Made by a program: the position numbers and the translations under genes. A DNA stretch of 64,000 bases, taken from Cycas panzhihuaensis. Lineage: Eukaryota > Cycadophyta. The stretch spans positions 205,041,741-205,105,740 of the forward strand of contig CM041465.1 of NCBI GenBank assembly GCA_023213395.1, in the 5' to 3' direction. Of the stretch, positions 57,226 to 64,000 are shown piece by piece. The notes beneath the pieces were generated by a model. It saw only the letters and a list, made by a program, of their open reading frames with translations, was not told the origin of the DNA and made no database searches. Numbering within the stretch: the first letter of the stretch is position 1; the number at the start of each line of letters is the position of its first letter.

Positions 57226-60200
57226 AAAAGGTAATGCCTTTTCATTAAATTAGAGATTTTTTTTTATAATGGAGTTATTGATTATTTTTCTTAACTAGTG
57301 AAATATTCTATTAATTAGAGCTATTCTTATCATTCATAATATTAGAGACAGTGTATTCATCATTTTTCTATTTAAGCATCTTGTGAAGCATTGATGTGTA
57401 TTCACCATTGGAACAATGTTTATATAAGATCTTAGACCATTTATTTACTTATCTCTGTTCTATCATATTTATCAAATATGAATGGTAATTATAATATGTT
57501 GTTGTATGATATGATCACTATATATGAAATTTTCTCTTTAGTATCACAAAGCTATATTTGTTATTAGAATTAGAATGATATGATTGGGTCAATATTGACT
57601 AGTTTTAACCTATTCATTAAGGAAATTATGTAACAACTTAGTTAAGAGTTTGATCTTATTAGTGGCGACATTTTCATGTATGATAGATTATAAACTTAAG
57701 ATTCCAATTTTGATGATTTTAGGTTGGCCTTTGAGGTTATTATTTAATGCATATATGGTCATACCACCCCCAAATGTAATACCATATAAGCCCTAATACT
57801 AGGATCACATTCCTTTAGGTTATTGGAACTACATACCTTTATCCCTTAAATGACTCAAACTTAACCTAGTTTTATTATTCAAATTTTAATTAGTAATATT
57901 AATACATTACAAAATAATATTAGTTGCCATGTGTCTTCCATTCAATGGATGATTTAGACTATTTATTTGAAGTTTTGTACAAGACAAAAATATTGATTGG
58001 TATTAAAGTAAAATTTTTTTGGTTAATAATTTTAATGTTATGATATAAGCCAGCATCTCCTAAATTCCTTTCTAGATAGTAAATTAGAATTTCTTACAAT
58101 ATTTGATTGAAAAATAGAGGGTATTATAAGTGATGATTATATTTGTGCCACTTAAGAAAACCTTCATATCTATTAATATTTTCTTCCCTTAACTAACTTT
58201 TAATTTATGTAACTAAAGCTTGTGGAATATATTACTTAAAAATATTGCTTATAAAACTCCAATTCATGGTTAAGATTTTAAGTTAGATATGCATTTATTT
58301 TTTAATGGGTTGCTATAATGTGGTTTATTTGTACATAATTAGGATTATGAAGTCTATTTACTTATTTTTTGAGTAAAAGTAATCAATAATATATATTTAA
58401 TGCACTCATTTAGTGAATTTAGTATACATGTTATTCCATTAACCATAAGTTTCATGATTTCTATAATTATAATTATGTCATAGTTGGGAGTAATCTATCT
58501 ATGATTCACCCCCTCCAATACCATTTTTCTTATATTGTAAACTTTTTAAATAATGTTTCCTGGACATTAGTGTAACACACTAAAGAAAGATCACGTGCTA
58601 TTATTGTAACCCTAAGAAGGAATGTGTTGTTATTACAACCCTTTAAGGGACTTACAAGTGTAAAAGAGATAATGTTTAAAGGGGGTTGTCACTCGTGAAA
58701 GAGGTATTCATAAAACCTTAAAAATATGACTAACTCTTCATCTCATTAATTTTTTCTTTTAGTTCATTTCATATAACCTTTCATATGATCTTTATATGTG
58801 GTATTTAAGAAGACATGAAGAGGAGTGGAAGCAATTATGAAAATAAATTGTTTGATATTTACTTTGATATATGAGCATGTAAGCAAAGTTATATAAAGGT
58901 GAGCCTACAGGGAAAGGTATACTAAAGTGAGCCATAAGGGGAGAATGAACTTTAACATTGCTATGGCTATTAATAAGGGATTTCACCTAGAGGAAGCTAG
59001 CATGTTATGGATGCTTAAGAGCCACTTGGTTTGGCATTGGTAGGGAGCCTATAAAAGTCTTGAGTTGACATTAATAGTAATCTTAATTATGTCAAACTAT
59101 TATACTAGTATGGAGTCTAGATAAGTCTAATAATATAATTAGTAGGGAATTCAAATAAGGCTTGGCACAACACTAATATCCCATCTAAGTATATCCACAT
59201 TAAAAATATGATACTATAAGGGTGAGATAGTTAGTGGGTTTCACTAACTTTCGATTGTAATTTGGATATAAAATTGTGTGTGGTGGAAGAAATTTCCTTA
59301 GTGGTAGTATTCTTGAGTTCTCATTAGTGCGTGATTTCATTTTTATTTGTTATTAAGTACTCTTATCAAGTTCTCTTATCTTATTTTTTATCCTCTACTT
59401 CTTCACTACCAAAAGTATATACATATATAACATATTTGTAATGTGAGAATTTGGCATTTGGAACCTTATGGATTACTGTACAAATATGCCTTTTAGCTAA
59501 GTTATATTGATATAAAGCTCTATCCTATTGTTTAAAACTCTTTATGGCCATATTATATTATATGTAATGGTATATTTAATGATGTGTTAATTACATCTAT
59601 GAATTTGTCTAGTTAACATTATGCATAATGAACTCATGATTTTGTACAATGTTACTTGGTGAAATTGATTTAAGTGATTTTGTAAAGTGGGTTGGAATCA
59701 TCTTGTGTCAACTGAGTCAAAGTTAAGTCATATTATAATTTGACTATATTAAATAAGTACAAATTAGTTAGTTAGATAAGTAGAAATAAGTTGACTTAAA
59801 TAGAGTTTAGATAGTCATTTTAATATGGTATTATAAGCCAATATGATAAGATATTCTACTACAATACCATATTAGTGATATCAACATTATATCATAACAA
59901 AATTGCTAAAAGTTATGGACTTGGTAGTGTAATGGTTGATGAAATTTATACCAATGAATGTTTATGTTATTATGGCATTAATTATATTTATGCTTATGTT
60001 AATATAAATCCATATGTTGTGCCTCATTATTGGTTGTATGTGTCTTTCTATGAATGCAATAGAAATTGCTAAGTGAGAAATGATGGTCAATTATAAATAA
60101 AGGCTTAGAAAACAAATGTACAATTGAGAAAATAATCCCTAAATAACTATTTAATTCCATTGTATTCTTAAGTCTTAGCCTTGAAGAATGACTAAGTGAA

Positions 60201-60996
60201 TAAAGAAATCACAATAGAAGAGCTACATAATTGGCAAGAACATTGACTAGTGAATTGTATTAAATTTCTAGCTAAGAAGACAAATTAATGTCCTTTGAAG
60301 ATTCAATTAGAAGTTCAAGATGATCTGCATACATGATTTTTTAAACATTTATCTATAATGATTAGTTAATAGATCACAAAATAATCACAAGAAGAAAACT
60401 GAATTTTGGCAAAAGTTAACATAAGAATTTTCTAAGGTTTAGTCATGAATGTGCATAAAGATATGGTGATAGCATGAAAAGGCTTTGGCTATATCTTTTC
60501 AATTGGCTAAATTGGATTTTGGATGAATTTGTTAAAGATTAGGCTATCTAATTTAGCCTTTTAATTGAAGAATTCAATAAGAGAGTTCTATTTGACAATC
60601 CATGACAATGTTCTAGTGAATATTCCATCTTTTATTAAAATGCCCTTATAAGATAATAAGATGGTTCATATGGTGATATGAAGGTAAGGGAGTTTGATGC
60701 AACAGAAATAAGTGGGTGCTAGTTAATGAGTAGGTTAAGATAAAGAGAATATATTGAGTTCACGAGTATGTCAATATAAATCCATGACTTTGAGACTAGA
60801 ATGGAAAAATTAAGAAAAGTTTAATATAGGAAGATAACTACTTTCACAAGAGGAATTAATAAAGAAGACATGAGGAGGAAGTATAGGAGAGTTGAGAATA
60901 GGTGAAGGAAGAAACATATGGACTAGATCAAGAGCAAGTGATAAAAAAGTAGATGGACCATTAGAGGAACCTAATCTTGACATAGAAAGAATTAAA
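57226..60996. other. Unassigned AT-rich DNA
   Basis: No element boundary, coding domain or RNA gene is recognised on either strand. Some stretches (about 59220-59420) have LTR-like composition but no partner copy. Confidence 0.45.
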
Positions 60997-61255
60997 GCCC
61001 CACCCCATGTTGATCACCTATAGACTAGACCCATTGTTGAATGGTAAAGAAAAGAATTCAATCATAAATATGTTAATTAGTAGAAATAATAATTTTATAG
61101 TAATAACTAGTTCTTGTACTTCACATTGCCCCCCAACTTTGATCACCCTTAGGCTAGGCTTAGTATTAAATGGTAAAGAAAAGAATTCAATCATAAATAT
61201 TTTAATTAGTAGAAATAATAATTTTGTGGTGATAACTAGTTCTTATAATTCAAAT
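60997..61255 (+). repeat. 129-bp tandem duplication
   Basis: Two head-to-tail copies with period 129 (tgatcacc at 61011 and 61140; tggtaaagaaaagaattcaa at 61042 and 61171). Because 129 is divisible by three, an open frame (61007-61288) contains two 43-residue repeats (NGKEKNSIINMLISRNNNF / NGKEKNSIINILISRNNNF). There is no sign of a real gene around it. Confidence 0.85.
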
Positions 61256-62935
61256 TCCCATTATGGCACTCACCCCCCTCTAAGGTAAAATTTTGATGTA
61301 ATTACTAATAGCTTATAAGATATGTTTTCATGTGAGTTTACTTGGAAATGTGGTAAAGAAATTAGCAACTAAGATAAGAGAGATGAGTTATGACCACACT
61401 TAGAGGTTGAACTTTAGAATGGTATTGAGTTGCACATAATACAAGTGGATGGATGGACTAGGATATATTGTGGACCTTTTAAACGACCTAAATTTCAATG
61501 ATAAGCATTTGAAAAAAATGTTATTCCATATAAATAAAGATGGGACATAATTAAAGAATTTGATTTTAGATTTCAAGAATTGTTTAAGCAATACACTTAT
61601 TCCATTAAAGAATGACATTAGATAGGTTAGTTTATAAAAGGTATTCCTATAAATATTAGATTAATTATTCAATAGAGTAAGCTAATAACATATGACAAGG
61701 CCATTAAAATTCCATTTCAATTAGAAAAGAGCATTAAAGAAAATTGGCAAGAATATTTTAATCAAGTAACAAAAATATTTATTAAAGTATCTAGATTGAT
61801 ACATGCACAAACATACATATGCTTACATACAAGTAAAATTAAGTTAATATGCAACTAGATGCATAATGTGATATACATAAACCTAAGTGAATATCCATTA
61901 GATATGATAGATCATCTTATTAAGTCATTTAGGTGATAGGTATAATCTTCTATGACTACATAGAAAAGCTTTGTCGAGCTATAGAAGATTGAGGTTATTA
62001 TCACATGCATAAAATCTTCAGTCATTTAACACTTTAGTGTACACATAACAGATGAGTTCAAGGTTAACATTTTGTGAGACATTTCCATATTTATGATAAA
62101 AAAACACATAATTTTAAGAGAAATTGATCCACTCCTTAGAATACTTCTTGTAACAATATAAATGGTAAGGGATCAAATCAATCCAATGTTGCAAATGTTA
62201 TAAATAGGGAGATATAATAAAGGTTTGTCCTATAAACATACAATGAGCTATCATTTATACATTATGCAGCCCAGTGATCATAAAACAATTAAGTACTTGA
62301 TGATACTTAAAGAATAAATCTTATTCATATAAAAATTATTGCAAATGCAAAGGAATGATTAGTTTTATGATGAATTGGAGAACAAGAAAAGACTAGTGTC
62401 AAGGTTGAGATAATCTAAGTAAAGATTACATTAGCACTTAGTGGTTAATTAGTCAAGAAATTTACTAATGCATGTTTAGATCTATATTAATAGAAAAGGA
62501 AAGTTTTAGAAAAAAAATATAAGATATATTAGAAATATTTTACCAATGAGAAGAATAGTTAACCAGTGGTTTAGTGAAATCCCTCTGAGTGAGTGCAACA
62601 TGCAATTGAAATGGCATAGAATTTGATTGGTACATTGGGTGTTGCTAAGATCACATTGTAATTAGTACAAATGATTAGTAATACCATTTTTCAAGTAGTC
62701 TAATTGGTAAATGACAAAGTCAACATAACTAGACAAGGAAAATAGTTTATCACATGTAATAAAGTTAACCATTGAAATAGATAGATATTGAACCTATAGG
62801 TGGTGCTTAAATGTGGGAGAAAAATAGTTTCCAATGCAATTATTAATTTTGGCTCTCAAATAAACATTTTTATATAGCAGAGAGTTGGAAGGTAATTTAT
62901 TGACTAAGGTTGGATAAGTTGATAATAATAATTAG
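61256..62935. other. Unassigned AT-rich DNA
   Basis: No feature recognised up to the abrupt composition change at the LINE2 boundary. Confidence 0.45.
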
Positions 62936-64000
62936 GAGAGGCTTTGTCGGGAGGGGTCCCAGGTTTGGAGAGCCATCAGTTCTTCGAGGTCCCTTCTCCG
63001 TGAGGGCATGCGCTGGAAGTTGGGGAACGACGAAAGCATAAGGTTTTGGGAAGATAGGTGGCGTGGACCCTTAAAGCTTGAGGAAATGCCTAATATTGGA
63101 ACCTTGAGAAGAGAATGTGTAAACCGCTATGGCACTTTGGTCAAGAATTATTGGGCTAGACAAGGAAAGGATAAGAGGTGGAGAACCTTTGAAGAAGTGC
63201 TTGGTCTTGAGGAGGAGATCCTCAGGGTGAAAGAGATTTTAGATAAACAGTATATCCCGAAGAGGACGGGCCCAGATTCTCTGATATGGCCCCCATCGTC
63301 TGCGGGTTCATATACGGTCAAAATGGGTTATGATTTGAGGACGAGCAGAGAGGGTTGGGACAGAAACGATAGGCTGGCTGGGGCTTGGAAGTTAGGGGTT
63401 CTCCCAAAAATTACTGTTTTCTGGTGGTTATGCCTTCAAAACAAACTACTTACACTGGATAACCTCTCGAAGAGGGGCATTCAGTTGGTGAGTAGATGTG
63501 TGATGTGTAAGATGGATGCTGAAACCTTGGATCATCTATGCATCCATTGTCCTTATTCGGAGGGCATCTGGAATGTTATATGGGCGGGGATGGGGATAGC
63601 CTGGGTTTCCTTGTACTCCCTAGGTGAGCAATGGGATGCATGGTCATCGCCTTTCAAGAGCAAAACCCTCTCCAGGCTTTGGAAGATGATCCTCCTGGTA
63701 GGCTCCTGGCTTATCTGGAAAGAACATAACAGGAGGATATTCGAAGATAAAGAGAAGGATAGTCAGATGCTGGTGATAGAGATCAGAAAGGCCATCTCAG
63801 AAATGATGGTTAGACCTAAGGAGGATAGGATTCCCAGGAGGGAAGAGGATATTATTAAAGATTGGGGTATACTGCCCCGGGAGGGCGTCAAAGCAAAGAG
63901 TAGAGATGTCAAGTGGCATCCTCCGGATGGATCTTGGGTTAAAGTCAATTTTGACGGTGCTGCTAAAGGCAATCCCGGGGAGGCGGGAGGAGGGGGCCTC
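62936..64000 (+). CDS. LINE ORF2 3' portion: zf-RVT and RNase H (LINE2, partial)
   Basis: An uninterrupted frame from 62936 runs past the window end (355 codons, no stop). It starts inside ORF2 with RLCREGSQVWRAISSSRSLL and WKLGNDESIRFWEDRW. The reverse-transcriptase zinc-binding domain follows: GSYTVKMGYDL, AWKLGVLPKITVFWWLCLQN, KLLTLDNLSKRGI, C-x2-C in CVMCKMDAETLDHLCIHC and the WLIWKEHNRRIF motif. RNase H begins near 63930 with WVKVNFDGAAKGNPGEAGGG (catalytic Asp). GC content is far above the neighbourhood and CpG is retained, so this is a recent, 5'-truncated insertion whose 3' end is outside the window. It belongs to the same clade as LINE1 (same RNase H motif). Confidence 0.92.

Noticed and set aside
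63763-63972. 69-codon minus-strand frame at the right end
   Set aside because: Shadow of the open plus-strand LINE ORF2, which shows zinc-binding and RNase H motifs.
1-64000. Intact host genes, tRNA or rRNA genes
   Set aside because: I scanned for exon-like stretches, splice-bounded frames and RNA gene cores and found only retroelement-derived or captured fragments; very diverged or short RNA genes could still be missed by eye.

Overview
The window looks like heterochromatic, intergenic DNA from a plant with a large genome, probably a seed plant. It is very AT-rich and holds no intact host gene, rRNA, tRNA or CRISPR array. Nearly everything recognisable is plant retrotransposon: Ty1/copia, Ty3/gypsy (one with a chromodomain), L1-like LINEs carrying the plant-type C-terminal RNase H, and several LTR elements without pol. 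The species cannot be read from the sequence.

Layout. 1-8038: a decayed minus-strand Ty3/gypsy element (RT, protease, gag, PBS), split by a plus-strand gag-only LTR element (1926-6263). 8039-12280: probable LTR of that gypsy element, unassigned AT-rich DNA and a 0.74 kb TA-rich microsatellite (10276-11013). 12281-22243: a three-level nest in which non-autonomous element A (TSD attac) contains its relative B, and B contains a 5'-truncated copia element K whose IN-RT linker is inverted in place. 22244-33050: a minus-strand gypsy gag split by LTR element C, whose 5' LTR is split by a full-length minus-strand LINE (21-bp target duplication). 33051-36474: unassigned, with a second TA-rich tract. 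36475-50267: decayed plus-strand copia element D, split by gag-only element H2 (38922-45697, TSD taata) and, in its 3' LTR, by a solo LTR (49498-50142, TSD cttga). 50808-57225: minus-strand chromodomain gypsy element E. 57226-62935: unassigned AT-rich DNA with a 129-bp tandem duplication. 62936-64000: a GC-richer, open LINE ORF2 3' portion running off the window.

The most unusual content is inside pol-less LTR elements. H2 carries, antisense to itself, a fragment readable as part of an MA3 (PDCD4/MRF-like) domain and a second unrelated coding-like fragment. H1 has the same plan (gag frame at the 3' end beside the polypurine tract, antisense coding-like piece upstream). B contains a decayed 351-codon frame of unrecognised product. 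These look like non-autonomous elements that transduplicate cellular sequence and depend on autonomous copia enzymes.

Most premature stops in the old elements fall where relatives have Gln, Arg or Trp, as expected from C-to-T decay of methylated DNA. The youngest-looking insertions (solo LTR, edge LINE) are GC-richer. Boundaries given without a repeat or TSD are approximate.
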